This document shows positions 33,705 through 43,475 of a stretch of DNA of 49,016 nucleotides, piece after piece. Both the position numbers and the translations under genes were made by a program. Below the pieces are notes generated by a model that saw only the letters and a program-made list of their open reading frames with translations, was not told the DNA's origin and did not search any database. The DNA is from Agathobacter sp. (GTDB lineage: Bacteria; Bacillota; Clostridia; Lachnospirales; Lachnospiraceae). The stretch covers positions 1-49,016 of the forward strand of contig JAFQRZ010000017.1 of NCBI GenBank assembly GCA_017409825.1, read 5' to 3'. Numbering within the stretch: the stretch's first letter is position 1; each line of letters starts with the position of its first letter.

Positions 33705-34460
33705 TTAAAGTGTTTTTTGTTTCATAAAGAACTCGTTAATCATCTGAACAATTTGTTCTGGACTGGTTGTCTTAAGAATATATCCCTCTGGTTTTAAACT
33801 AAGTACCTGCTGTATACTTTCTTTATCGTTCTTACTTGTCAAAAACATAACTGGAATATCGCTAAATTCTGATTCCGAACGAATCATTTCCAGCACCTGC
33901 TTTCCATTTAACACAGGCATCTCATAATCCAAAAGCACTAAGTCCGGTCTATTCGTCGACAAGTATTTAATCGCCATCGTACCCGAATTCGCCAAAATCA
34001 CCTGATAGCTGTCTTCAAGCCAGCCTTTGACATTACGAAGCATTGCACCGGAATCGTCTACAACAAGAATTTTCTTCTTCGTATGCTTTCCGTTTGCCTT
34101 GATGTATTCATCCATATCACTTACCACGGCTTTTACATCAATCGGTCTTTGGAATTCTTTCTTCAGTAGCTGCTTTGGAACTAATTTGCGAATTTCTGCC
34201 AGCTCATTGACATCTCCAATAACAAAAACGGAAATATCCTCTTCTACAATCTTGTCACGTAAAAAGACAAGTGCCTGCTGCTTTTTCACCAATTCCTCAT
34301 CGGTATACATCAAAACAGCGGTGATATCCTCTTTTACGGCATTGATTTCATTCACACTGGTTCCCACAGTAATCACGTTATATCCAAGCCCTTTTAACTG
34401 CTCTTCCATCGCAATATTCAAATAGCTTCGAACCTCTGTAAAAACTAATATATTATGCAT
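33705..34460 (-). CDS. response regulator with a degenerate and an intact receiver
   Basis: A 251-residue cytoplasmic protein without output domain. Residues 1-120 fold like a receiver but have lost the acidic pocket (LVFTEV) and the phosphoacceptor Asp (LMYTDE). Residues 128-248 form an intact receiver with Asp135-Asp136, phosphoacceptor Asp178 in LLDYEMP, and the conserved Lys in GYILKT. It lies 21 bases after the hybrid kinase gene, so it probably receives phosphate from that kinase's HPt domain. Its partner for output may be the downstream cyclase or another protein. Confidence 0.88.
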   Translation of the reverse strand: MHNILVFTEVRSYLNIAMEEQLKGLGYNVITVGTSVNEINAVKEDITAVLMYTDEELVKKQQALVFLRDKIVEEDISVFVIGDVNELAEIRKLVPKQLLKKEFQRPIDVKAVVSDMDEYIKANGKHTKKKILVVDDSGAMLRNVKGWLEDSYQVILANSGTMAIKYLSTNRPDLVLLDYEMPVLNGKQVLEMIRSESEFSDIPVMFLTSKNDKESIQQVLSLKPEGYILKTTSPEQIVQMINEFFMKQKTL

Positions 34461-34481
34461 GATTTTCTAATCCTTTCATGA

Positions 34482-37400
34482 CTATTTCTGCAATTCTGCT
34501 ATCAGCGCATCCGCCAAATTCATAACATCTTCCATCGCAACATCTGCTACATAAGCACTGAGTTCTTCTACTCTGCTTTGGCATTCTTCTGGGAAAGCAA
34601 ACCCTTCCAGCTTGTGCATCGCTTCATCTGTACCATCCAAATCAAAGCAATCCATGGCATTTTTCAAGCTTTCCAATTCTGCAATGATGTCTTCTACTGG
34701 CACATCTTGCTTCTCCTGCTCCTTCATGCGAGCAAATGTTTCCAAAATTGGTTTATAACTTCTGTACAATGATAACACATCTGGGGTCTCTAAGGCTAGC
34801 GTTTTTTCATCTTCTGCATTACCCAATTGCTCCAATCTGTAGAACTTCTCCGAAAGTTCCATCGCACCAATCATGCGCGCGGTGCTCTTCAATGCATGTA
34901 CTTCAATGGTATAATCGCGAATCATGCCATCTGCCAGACACTTTTCTACCTTAGTAGATTTCTGGTCGATTAACTTGTAGAAGTCACCTAAAAGACTGAT
35001 AAATAATTCTTTCGTACCAGAATTTTGAATTCCTTCTTTTACATTCAAGCCTTCAATTACAAGTTCCTCGCTATCATCCGCAGCACCTTGCATCGCTGCA
35101 ATCTTTTCTGGATCCTCGATAATCACCATGCCCAGTGGCAACCATCTACGGATGCATCCACAAAGCTCTTTCAACTTGATTGGCTTTGGTACGAAATCGA
35201 AGAAACCATTGTTTTGGAATAATTCTCTCGCTTCTACCGTAGCATTTGCAGAAAGCGCAATAATTGGAAGGCTCTGGAAATATTCTCCTTCCAGCTTACG
35301 AATTTCTCGCGTTGCTTCCACACCATCCATCACTGGCATCATGTGGTCCATTAAAACGATATCATAGTGATTTTTCTTAACCTTCTCAACGGCCTGTTTG
35401 CCATTTTCCGCTGTATCCATTTGTACCTGAAGTGGTTCTAATAAGCCCTTGGCCACTTTCAGGTTCATTTCATGGTCATCTACAATAAGAATCTTAGCAT
35501 CTGGTGCAATGAAGCAAAGTACATCCTCTTCATTTTCTACCGTAACCGTTTCACCATTGATCATCTGACAGAAGTTCAAGCTATACAATGGCTTATTCAT
35601 AATGGATGCCTGCTTGTCAGAAAGATTCTGCTGCATTGGATTATGTAATACACAAAGCTTCGTTTTACACTGGCTCATACGCTGACACATCGATACCGTC
35701 AGCATTTCTACATCATCGGTAAAAATAATCGTCGCAGTTTCTTTTCCCTCGTAAACATCTGCGAATTCTATGCTTCTTAATCCATACGCAGCTACCAGAT
35801 TCTTATACTGTGCTTCTACAAGAGGGTTAACAAATTTACCCGAAACCACAGTACTATCCTTAAACTCTGCTTTCACATCAGCAGCCTTTTTATCACTACA
35901 TACTTTCTGCGGAATATTAAAATAGAAGGTGCTGCCTTTTCCGTATTCACTCGTCACGCCGATACTTCCACCCATTAACTCTACCATTTGTTTAGAAATG
36001 GAAAGACCTAAACCTGTACCTTCTTTGAAGTGGTTTTTCTCCTTATCCACCTGTGAATACGTACCGAACAACTTTCCGATATCTTCCGCCTTGATGCCCT
36101 GGCCTGAATCCTGAATGAAGTATTTCACATTCACGGTTTCACCATCGATTGGTTCTGCCTGGACAGTCAATTTCACAAATCCTTCATCGGTAAACTTAAT
36201 TGCGTTGTTCATCAGATTGATGATAACCTGTCGAATACGCTGTCTGTCGCCCAAAAGCATTTCTGGTAAATCTGTATCAATATCATACAAAAGCTCGACT
36301 GGCTTTTCTCCGATACGATTGAGAAAAATCATAGACAAATCATGGAAGGTCGACATCGGCTCATACTCATCCACAATGATATCCATCTGTCCTGCTTCAA
36401 TTTTAGAGAAGTCTAATATATCGTTGATAATGGTGAGCAATGCATCCCCTGAACTGCGAATATTATTCAAATATTCTCTCGTCGTCGCAGGCAAATCCTC
36501 TCGCAAAAGGATATCTGTCATACCAACAATCGCATTCATTGGTGTACGGATTTCATGCGACATATTGGACATAAAAGCCGATTTCGCTTTATTGGCATCT
36601 TCCGCTCTTTCCTTTTCTGCCTCTGCACGCTCTTTTTCCGCTTCAATCTGCTCGAGCAGATTATGATGCTCTGTATTATCAATGAGAAGCATACTATAGC
36701 CAATCGTTCTTCCCTTTTGGGTAATTGCTTCTACTTCTTTTACAAAATGTTTGTCCTGCAAATCGACACAGAAGCTATAATCATAAAACAGCCTAATCAC
36801 ATCGCTTGGCACCATCTGGCTCTTTTCCAAGTTAGAAAGTTCCGAAAACAAAGCTTTTGCCGCAGGATTGGCATCCAAATAGCCATATTGATTGTCTACA
36901 ATAATCAATGCATTATCCGTATGCTCGATAACCCATTCACGCCCCTGGTCTGTCACATAGAAGAAATTACCACGAATAACACCCAGGATAATCGCCAAAA
37001 TAGAAAGGGATGCTGATAATGGAACAATATCGTATGGAATCAAGAACAACAATCGAATATGCAAACCAAGTACGATAACAAACTGAGCACCTGCCAAACG
37101 TGCCAAATTATAGCGTTCTTCCGTCGCCTTTACCTTAAACATTCGAATCGTCGTAATAATCATTCCAACCACAAGCATCACGCATAAAATACAGTTTCTT
37201 ACCATGTACAATACACTTGGTACCGTCTGCACCAAATTCAGACCTAATCTATCAAACCTTTGAATATTGATATCCAAAAATACGACATGGAAAGGGTCTC
37301 CGATAAACAGATTAAACAAAAACAGAATCTCAACCGCGGCCCAAATTGACAAAACTGTCGTACGCATTTTCTGCGTTCCCAAATTGAGATAGGTCGCCAC

Positions 37401-37652
37401 AAACAGCATAAAGGCAAAATAAAACAAAGTATTTGCCATATATAAAATCTTGTTTGCCATCAATACTGCGGCTTCCGAGGTCGCACCTAGCATCAGTAAA
37501 TAAATACAGTTAATAAACAAACATCCTATGTTGGTTAAAAGCAAACTCATGGATGCCTTGGTTGGCTCTTTTTTAAATAATGCAATACAGCCCAAAAGCG
37601 GTATTGCCACACCTAATAATTGTAGCCATGGTGCAATTAGAAGTAATCCCAT
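34482..37652 (-). CDS. hybrid sensor kinase with 7TM input, receivers and HPt
   Basis: A 1056-residue phosphorelay protein. Domain order: seven membrane segments (1-230), PAS-like domain (235-330), Glu/Arg coiled coil (335-355), HisKA with His366 in MSHEIRTP, ATPase (465-585; MNNAIKF and GTGLGLS), a degenerate receiver (about 600-705) lacking the Asp, an intact receiver (718-838) with Asp769 in LMDHMMP, and an HPt domain with His919 in HALKST. All four relay steps sit in one chain. The GGGGGAAG ribosome site precedes the start by five bases. It is 48 bases behind the small membrane protein gene with no terminator visible, so it may be part of the long upstream operon. Confidence 0.93.
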   Translation of the reverse strand: MGLLLIAPWLQLLGVAIPLLGCIALFKKEPTKASMSLLLTNIGCLFINCIYLLMLGATSEAAVLMANKILYMANTLFYFAFMLFVATYLNLGTQKMRTTVLSIWAAVEILFLFNLFIGDPFHVVFLDINIQRFDRLGLNLVQTVPSVLYMVRNCILCVMLVVGMIITTIRMFKVKATEERYNLARLAGAQFVIVLGLHIRLLFLIPYDIVPLSASLSILAIILGVIRGNFFYVTDQGREWVIEHTDNALIIVDNQYGYLDANPAAKALFSELSNLEKSQMVPSDVIRLFYDYSFCVDLQDKHFVKEVEAITQKGRTIGYSMLLIDNTEHHNLLEQIEAEKERAEAEKERAEDANKAKSAFMSNMSHEIRTPMNAIVGMTDILLREDLPATTREYLNNIRSSGDALLTIINDILDFSKIEAGQMDIIVDEYEPMSTFHDLSMIFLNRIGEKPVELLYDIDTDLPEMLLGDRQRIRQVIINLMNNAIKFTDEGFVKLTVQAEPIDGETVNVKYFIQDSGQGIKAEDIGKLFGTYSQVDKEKNHFKEGTGLGLSISKQMVELMGGSIGVTSEYGKGSTFYFNIPQKVCSDKKAADVKAEFKDSTVVSGKFVNPLVEAQYKNLVAAYGLRSIEFADVYEGKETATIIFTDDVEMLTVSMCQRMSQCKTKLCVLHNPMQQNLSDKQASIMNKPLYSLNFCQMINGETVTVENEEDVLCFIAPDAKILIVDDHEMNLKVAKGLLEPLQVQMDTAENGKQAVEKVKKNHYDIVLMDHMMPVMDGVEATREIRKLEGEYFQSLPIIALSANATVEARELFQNNGFFDFVPKPIKLKELCGCIRRWLPLGMVIIEDPEKIAAMQGAADDSEELVIEGLNVKEGIQNSGTKELFISLLGDFYKLIDQKSTKVEKCLADGMIRDYTIEVHALKSTARMIGAMELSEKFYRLEQLGNAEDEKTLALETPDVLSLYRSYKPILETFARMKEQEKQDVPVEDIIAELESLKNAMDCFDLDGTDEAMHKLEGFAFPEECQSRVEELSAYVADVAMEDVMNLADALIAELQK

Positions 37653-37700
37653 AATTTCTTCCCCCTACTTCTTTTTTCTTTTCTTATCATTTACCATTTT

Positions 37701-38075
37701 TTACTGGCCAAGTTCCTCAGTCAGTGCAAGAATCTGTGGTGCAATGCGTTCTCGCTCCTGCTCCGTAATTTTCTTATAGGTTGGGTATGCAAATACCATG
37801 GCTGCAACTCCGATTATACCTAATACAATACTTGGAAGAAGCCAATCCATACCACCTACCAACACCAAACTCATACCTCCACCAAAAGCAAGACATCCCA
37901 TAATTCCCATAATCAAACCAATTACGGTACCCTTCTTGGTCACAGAGGCATCCAGCTTGCGAAGCTGCTCTAATTTATCATCTGCCTTAGGTAAATATTT
38001 GCTCTTGATTTTTTCAATCTCTGCCTGCTGCTCCGCTGAATATGTATATTCAAACGTTTCCTTATTGTTCTCCAT
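37701..38075 (-). CDS. small membrane protein, paralogue of 13305-13697
   Basis: A 124-residue protein with a charged N-terminal part containing ETFEYTYSAEQQAEIEKIKSKYLP, two hydrophobic segments (about 48-68 and 72-93) and the amphipathic end YPTYKKITEQERERIAPQI. The same plan and both end motifs recur in the protein at 13305-13697. It overlaps the upstream membrane protein gene by 14 bases and belongs to the OmpR/kinase operon. Function is unknown; conservation of the soluble ends more than the membrane part suggests that these bind a partner. Confidence 0.85.
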   Translation of the reverse strand: MENNKETFEYTYSAEQQAEIEKIKSKYLPKADDKLEQLRKLDASVTKKGTVIGLIMGIMGCLAFGGGMSLVLVGGMDWLLPSIVLGIIGVAAMVFAYPTYKKITEQERERIAPQILALTEELGQ

Positions 38076-39021
38076 TTACATTTAGCTCCTTACAATCTTT
38101 TCTTGCTCCAGCAATCATCATTGCTCCAATGGTATTAATTGCAACCGTTACTGCAATTCCTGTCAATGTATTCATCAAATTTGGATTAAAATCGGCTTGT
38201 ACCCCCGGCGTAGCTGCATTTTGACCGCCGAAGCTGGTAAGCATAGCCACCTGCAACGTAAAAATGGATACAATCGCCTTTACCATGTCAATACGTTTAA
38301 CCGCCGCATATACAGGATTTTTACGTGCTCTGTATTTCACCATATTGATAATCGCCATGATAAAACAGTAAAACGTAAATGCAGCCAATCCAATCGTCAC
38401 AATCATGTGATATTCAATCGTCTGCTTTTCAACAATTACCATAAACATAATCACTGATACTGCGATGTTTAAAACCATGACCAGCCAGCCACAAACTTCA
38501 TAGCTGTGCAAGCCTCTACGTTGCTCTTCCTGCTCCGTTAGGCCTTTTTTCTGTGTACGTGCAATTACAACGAATCGCATCAAGCTTAAAATCATATTGT
38601 AACCAGCCATGGCAAACAACCAGCTAGAATTGTACACAAAGCCTAAAATAATCTTAAATGTTGCGAAACAAATGTTAATCAACAACCCACGATACATCGA
38701 CAAACGCATACGCAAATCTTTATCCGTCAAATAGGTGTAGCTATATTTATTCGCATAAAGTCCATTTTTCACATTTTTTACGATTCCAGGTATTCTCGCA
38801 CATACAACTACCAAAGTATAAAATGCCACCATATAAAATGATATAGCAAGTATGTTTTCTTCCAAATGGTTCACAAATATATAAATCAAACCTGCAACCG
38901 TAAGATTAAATAGCAAAAACACGATAAATGTATGTGGAAAAAGCACCTTCTTCCCAATCACCATCCAGTCTATTTCTTTTCTGTTTTCCATATCTACATT
39001 TTCATTCTCAAACTTATTCAT
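38062..39021 (-). CDS. polytopic membrane protein of unknown function
   Basis: A 319-residue protein with about eight hydrophobic segments spread from residue 30 to 305. It contains an extracytoplasmic Asn/Gly/Pro-rich loop near residue 270 (FGGQNAATPG) and basic cytoplasmic loops such as KYRARKNP. I recognise no family. It overlaps the kinase gene by eight bases and the following small gene by 14 bases, so it is translationally coupled to the two-component system. It could be a sensor accessory or an effector of the regulated envelope response. Confidence 0.8.
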   Translation of the reverse strand: MNKFENENVDMENRKEIDWMVIGKKVLFPHTFIVFLLFNLTVAGLIYIFVNHLEENILAISFYMVAFYTLVVVCARIPGIVKNVKNGLYANKYSYTYLTDKDLRMRLSMYRGLLINICFATFKIILGFVYNSSWLFAMAGYNMILSLMRFVVIARTQKKGLTEQEEQRRGLHSYEVCGWLVMVLNIAVSVIMFMVIVEKQTIEYHMIVTIGLAAFTFYCFIMAIINMVKYRARKNPVYAAVKRIDMVKAIVSIFTLQVAMLTSFGGQNAATPGVQADFNPNLMNTLTGIAVTVAINTIGAMMIAGARKDCKELNVNGEQ

Positions 39022-40063
39022 CTTTACAACGATTCAATTTCACCGTAAACGTGCTGCCTTCTCCCAGACGACTGCTTACGGAAATTTCTCCTTTACATAT
39101 ATCAATGACACGTTTTACCAGTGCAAGCCCCAAACCATTTCCTTTCGTGGCATGAGAGGTATCTCCCTGATAAAATTTCTTAAAAATATTCTGTCCCGTT
39201 TCCGGTGACATTCCACAACCAGTATCCTTCACCTGAATGTACGCATTATCCTCATCTGCATACAAGTTTAATGTTACTACCCCACCTGCTTCGGTAAATT
39301 TCAGTGCATTCGAAAGCAGATTATTCCATACCAGACTCAACAGCTCTTTATCCGCTTCCACATAAACGCCATCGGTAATATCCGTTTCGATTTCAATTTC
39401 TCTTGATTCCCAAACCGACTCAAATTCCAGCATACATTCACAAAGCTGTTCCCCCAAGTCATATTTCTCTGCATTTGGATAGATCTGCTGATTTTCCAGC
39501 TTGTTCAACTTCAAAATATTTGTAACAAGTGCTGACAAACGTCTCGTCTGCTCTGTAATCGCTTTCCCATATTCAATACGGTCTGCATCTTCCATCTGTG
39601 GTGCCTGCAAAAGTGTACCATAGTTCTGCATAACCGCCATCGGAGTTTTCATCTCATGAGATACATTTGCAACAAAGTCCGTACGAAGGGTTTCCACACC
39701 AGAAAGTTCCTCTATCATGTGATTGAGATATGTAATCACTTCGTCAAACTCGTTCCCGCTATTTGGTCCTTTGATATAATCAATTCGCACCGAGAAGTCA
39801 CCTTCTACCACCTGATCAAGCACCTCGCGAATCTGTTTAATTGGCTTCGTCACCGTCTCTCTTCGATACCAGGCATCTGCAACTGTAAAAAGAACTGCAA
39901 GAAACAAAATATTCCCAACGATAATAATCGTTCCATAATTCCCATTCAAATGCCACTTTTGCTCATAGCTGAAAAATAACACAAAATTACATATTACGAT
40001 AAAGCTGAATAAAGCAATACCCATGGCAAATCGACTCAGCCATCTCAACCAATTCTTACTCAT
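39014..40063 (-). CDS. sensor histidine kinase, two-helix intramembrane type
   Basis: A 349-residue kinase with two membrane segments (about 12-32 and 44-66) separated by only about a dozen extracytoplasmic residues, a HAMP-like linker (about 68-118), HisKA with His136 in VSHEMKTP and an ATPase domain with NNLLSNALKF, DTGCGM and GNGLGL. The minimal external loop points to sensing within or at the membrane, as in envelope-stress kinases, not to a classical ligand domain. The start at 40063 is chosen for AGGAGG upstream; it begins 66 bases after the regulator stop. It partners the regulator at 40130-40801. Confidence 0.92.
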   Translation of the reverse strand: MSKNWLRWLSRFAMGIALFSFIVICNFVLFFSYEQKWHLNGNYGTIIIVGNILFLAVLFTVADAWYRRETVTKPIKQIREVLDQVVEGDFSVRIDYIKGPNSGNEFDEVITYLNHMIEELSGVETLRTDFVANVSHEMKTPMAVMQNYGTLLQAPQMEDADRIEYGKAITEQTRRLSALVTNILKLNKLENQQIYPNAEKYDLGEQLCECMLEFESVWESREIEIETDITDGVYVEADKELLSLVWNNLLSNALKFTEAGGVVTLNLYADEDNAYIQVKDTGCGMSPETGQNIFKKFYQGDTSHATKGNGLGLALVKRVIDICKGEISVSSRLGEGSTFTVKLNRCKDE

Positions 40064-40129
40064 AACTCCTCCTAAATGCATAATCAACTCACGAAAAACT
40101 GCATCTCCATAAAATTGAACACCGTTCAA

Positions 40130-40801
40130 CTACTTGATTACTGCTTTGTATCCCAGACCATGCACTGTCACAATTTCAAAATCTTCACATTCTGACATCT
40201 TGTCACGAATCTTCGTCATATATACATCTACCGTTCTAGGACCGGAAAGCGACTCTGCATCCCAGAATTCTTCCATGAGCTTCGTACGAGTAAACGTTTT
40301 CTTTGGGTAGGACAAAAGCTTATAGAGAATATCAAATTCTCGTACCGTAAGGATAATCTCTTCCCCATCCAAATACGCACTATGCTCTTCTGCATCCAAA
40401 ACCAGCTTCCCTATTTCCAATTTCTTATTGGTATTGATTTTTGCTCTACGAAGAAGTGCTTCTACACGAAGCAAAAGCTCCTCTAGGTCAATCGGCTTAA
40501 TCATATAGTCATCAATACCAACGCGGAATCCTTTTCTCTTGGACTCGAAATCATCTCTTGCCGTCATAAAGATAATCGGAATCTCTTTATTCATATCTCT
40601 TACATTTTCTGCAAACTCGAATCCGTCCGTGCCAGGCATCATAATATCAGAAATAATCAAATCAAAAACCGTTTCATACATCATATCGTATGCTTCTTCT
40701 GGCTCCATCGCCCCCTTCGCCTCAAATCCATTCTGATTCAAGTATGAACAAACGGTACGATTCAAATCTTTATCATCTTCTACTACTAAAATGTGAAACA
40801 T
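40130..40801 (-). CDS. OmpR/PhoB-family response regulator
   Basis: A 223-residue transcription factor: receiver (1-120; acidic pocket EDD, phosphoacceptor Asp52 in ISDIMMPG, Lys in YMIKP) and winged-helix domain (about 128-222) with LTVREFDILYKLL and the recognition region SGPRTVDVYMTKIRDK. Regulators of this type bind direct repeats spaced 11 bp. A two-hexamer TTAACA site with a -10 box lies directly upstream (40839-40882), so autoregulation is likely. The same hexamers in longer form occur at four other promoters in this window, making this protein the best local candidate to bind them. Confidence 0.93.
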   Translation of the reverse strand: MFHILVVEDDKDLNRTVCSYLNQNGFEAKGAMEPEEAYDMMYETVFDLIISDIMMPGTDGFEFAENVRDMNKEIPIIFMTARDDFESKRKGFRVGIDDYMIKPIDLEELLLRVEALLRRAKINTNKKLEIGKLVLDAEEHSAYLDGEEIILTVREFDILYKLLSYPKKTFTRTKLMEEFWDAESLSGPRTVDVYMTKIRDKMSECEDFEIVTVHGLGYKAVIK

Positions 40802-40838
40802 AATCTGGCCCCTCCTATATATAATTTATAATTTCGGC

Positions 40839-40882
40839 ATATTAGTCTTTATTTTCCCATAGCTTTGTTAAAGAAATGTTAA
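40839..40882 (-). promoter_or_regulatory. operator-promoter E inside the end of the transglutaminase gene
   Basis: On minus: TTAACA (40877-40882) and TTAACA (40866-40871), 11 bp apart, then 21 bp to TAATAT (40839-40844), which overlaps the stop codon of the upstream gene. It would give the OmpR-type regulator its own autoregulated promoter inside the long operon. Because most of it is coding sequence, chance resemblance is possible. Confidence 0.6.
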
Positions 40883-43475
40883 ACAGCTTTGCCTTCTTAT
40901 AACATTCATAGCAATACTGCATTTCTTCCACCGAAATCGTCTCATGCGAATAGTGATTTTTCTTCACGATATCCATGAATCTATCCCATTCTTTCTCGCC
41001 GATATCCGTAAACTGTTTCACTAAAGCATCTCTATATGCTGCATCCGTCCATTTTCGCTGGAACCAACTGCCCACCTGAATCAATCGTAGTTTAAAATAC
41101 AATCTTCGATTGATACGTTTTACCGCACGACGCGTCCATTTTTTCTCAATTTCCTGCACCAAAACAGCTTCATAACGAGAAAATCCATATTTTATTGCTG
41201 CCCAAATTACCCCTACAAGCAATATAAACACCGCAACAACACCCAATACTTTACCTACTGCCTTCAAAGCTGCCATGCTATCCGTATTGGTATCTTTATC
41301 TGTATCACCATCGTCATTTGGGGTGCTTCCTTCTGAATCCTCAGTCTCTTGCTCAGGCAAGGTCGTATCCTGCGTCTCCTGCGTTTCCTCCTCTACCTGT
41401 GAATCTTCGCTTTCTGTCTCTGTATTCTCCGGAGATTGCTCTGTCTCTTCTGTCTCGGATGCCTGCTCTTCATCCTCCAATTCCTGACGATGAATTTCTG
41501 AAACATCCTCCCAACGTTCCATATCTTCTTCTGTTGGTAAATTATCCAAACTACTGCCTGGTGTCGCTTCCACTGGAATCCATCCGATATTATCCAAATA
41601 AATCTCTACCCAGGCATGTGCCATAAAATCACCCACCTGTGCTTTATACACACCGGTCTCCATATCTTCAACAAAAGCCGAAGGTTCTACAGCATACCCC
41701 GAAATATAACGAGCCGGAACCCCAGCATTTCGTAGAAGCAAAGTTGCAGCACTGGCAAAATGCATACAATACCCTTCATGACTCACCGTCAATGCATATT
41801 CAATTGGGTCTGTCCCTGCTGAAATACGATCCAATTTCAAGCTATAAGACATCTGTTGTTCCAAGTACTCACATACAATCTGTGCACAATGAATTCGTCG
41901 GTAATTTTCATTCTGCACATGACCATACACTTTAATTTCGCCAGATGGCGAAAATCTATCAATGACCTCTCCTGCTTTTGAAAGATAGTCTGCATTCTCT
42001 GGCACCTGCAAATAAGCCTCCGATAATGCATTTAAAAATGCAAGCTCCTCTACCTGGTCGGTCAAATATATTGGTTCGTCCAAGCAATACAACAAAGCAT
42101 CTCTATTTCCAAAGCCTTTTTCAATTCGGTCATTTAGATACATCCAATGATTCAAATTGGTCCAAACTTCGATTTCCTTCCCCTCTATTGTATTGTCCCA
42201 AATCGCCTTCTTGAAAAGATAATCGCCCATAAGTGTATACGGTTGATCTAGGGAAGTGTAGTCTGTCCCATACGGCACATAAGCTACGTCTCCCGTTGTA
42301 CCTACGTATGAAATCTTGAATGCTCTATCCCAAAGAAATTTGTCCCCATAACATTCGCGCTGACGTTCATACAGCATCTGAAAAACCTGTTCTGCAACCG
42401 CTTCCGAATTTTTCCCTGCAGCTCTGCAAGCCGCGATAAATGCAGAATCATCATAGGTCCAATTCCCATTATTATAATTCGTCGCATAAAAACCTTTGAG
42501 ATACACGGTTCCCTCCGGTTCCTTATCCATTTCGATTTCTAACACCGTTTTTCCTGTATATTCTGGTGCGCTATTATTCAACTGTTCCCAGTTAAAATGC
42601 AAATCAATCTGCAACAATTTAAAAATATTGAAGCTTTCCAAATTATCGAAGCTCAAATTATTCTGCCAATCCAAAACCGTCTGTTTCGCCTCATCTGTCG
42701 CCAAATTCTGGATACTTTCTCCAAAACCTACACCTGCCAGAAGCACACTAATCCAAACACAACCTAATACTACTACTTTTTTTACAACAGAAGTTCCACC
42801 TGGTAGTACAAGCAGCATTGCCGCAAAAAACATATATAACAAGCCATTTCCAACTGGTGATAAACCTACTACCAGTTCCAACACCAATGCAAGTACCGGA
42901 AATACGACCAAAAGAATTCTCTTCTTCCAGCCATACGCCAAAAACCATGCAAGCCCCCAAAGCAGTAAACAGATTGCCGTAAATGCAAATACGGCATTTT
43001 CATTTGCAGTAGCTAATCCCAAATACAAATTCATGTCGTAGTAAGAATTAAAATGTGGCAAATAAAGCCAAGCCATTTGAATAAAACCATCGATAATTCT
43101 CTCAAAATTCGCTACAACATAAGCCACTGGTATTACAATCCCTGCCACACGGCATGGCAGCACCAGCCTATTTAAGTACTTCTTCGGCCAGTCATATCCC
43201 AACCAAAGTACAAATATGAAAAGAACGATGACCCACCAGTCCATCGTGTACTTGACAAGATTCGTTCCAACAACGGAACGCGCGGATAGATTATCTGCCT
43301 CACCAGCAAGCACCGCTACCTGTATAAATTCTGGAAAATACTCCTTAATAATAGAAAGGAAAGAAAACCACAATAAGCCTATGGCTCCCCACAGGCTAAT
43401 CGTGTCTAAGATATTCTGTTTCCATTCCTTCTTCCTCTCTCTGTTATAAGAGAAGCTCCAGTTTTTCACACTCAT
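40842..43475 (-). CDS. TgpA-like membrane transglutaminase-domain protein
   Basis: An 877-residue protein. The first 255 residues hold about seven membrane segments (DUF3488/TgpA-type). A large extracytoplasmic part follows, with the transglutaminase core at about 520-645: Cys570 in EGYCMHFA, His620 in AHAWVEI, and Glu636 in WIPVEATPG. A Glu/Thr/Ser-rich linker (about 655-735) leads to a last membrane segment (about 742-765) and a basic cytoplasmic tail. The DUF58-MoxR-transglutaminase trio is widespread, but its substrate is unclear. The start overlaps the DUF58 gene by 32 bases. Confidence 0.92.
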   Translation of the reverse strand: MSVKNWSFSYNRERKKEWKQNILDTISLWGAIGLLWFSFLSIIKEYFPEFIQVAVLAGEADNLSARSVVGTNLVKYTMDWWVIVLFIFVLWLGYDWPKKYLNRLVLPCRVAGIVIPVAYVVANFERIIDGFIQMAWLYLPHFNSYYDMNLYLGLATANENAVFAFTAICLLLWGLAWFLAYGWKKRILLVVFPVLALVLELVVGLSPVGNGLLYMFFAAMLLVLPGGTSVVKKVVVLGCVWISVLLAGVGFGESIQNLATDEAKQTVLDWQNNLSFDNLESFNIFKLLQIDLHFNWEQLNNSAPEYTGKTVLEIEMDKEPEGTVYLKGFYATNYNNGNWTYDDSAFIAACRAAGKNSEAVAEQVFQMLYERQRECYGDKFLWDRAFKISYVGTTGDVAYVPYGTDYTSLDQPYTLMGDYLFKKAIWDNTIEGKEIEVWTNLNHWMYLNDRIEKGFGNRDALLYCLDEPIYLTDQVEELAFLNALSEAYLQVPENADYLSKAGEVIDRFSPSGEIKVYGHVQNENYRRIHCAQIVCEYLEQQMSYSLKLDRISAGTDPIEYALTVSHEGYCMHFASAATLLLRNAGVPARYISGYAVEPSAFVEDMETGVYKAQVGDFMAHAWVEIYLDNIGWIPVEATPGSSLDNLPTEEDMERWEDVSEIHRQELEDEEQASETEETEQSPENTETESEDSQVEEETQETQDTTLPEQETEDSEGSTPNDDGDTDKDTNTDSMAALKAVGKVLGVVAVFILLVGVIWAAIKYGFSRYEAVLVQEIEKKWTRRAVKRINRRLYFKLRLIQVGSWFQRKWTDAAYRDALVKQFTDIGEKEWDRFMDIVKKNHYSHETISVEEMQYCYECYKKAKLFNISLTKLWENKD

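Noticed and set aside
36115-36666. 183-codon open frame on plus
   Set aside because: Lies antisense to the HisKA and ATPase domains of the hybrid kinase, whose motifs are certain.
42496-43041. 181-codon open frame on plus inside the transglutaminase gene
   Set aside because: It is antisense to clear membrane-segment coding sequence, has no ribosome site, and its protein is Ser/Thr/Asn-rich shadow sequence.
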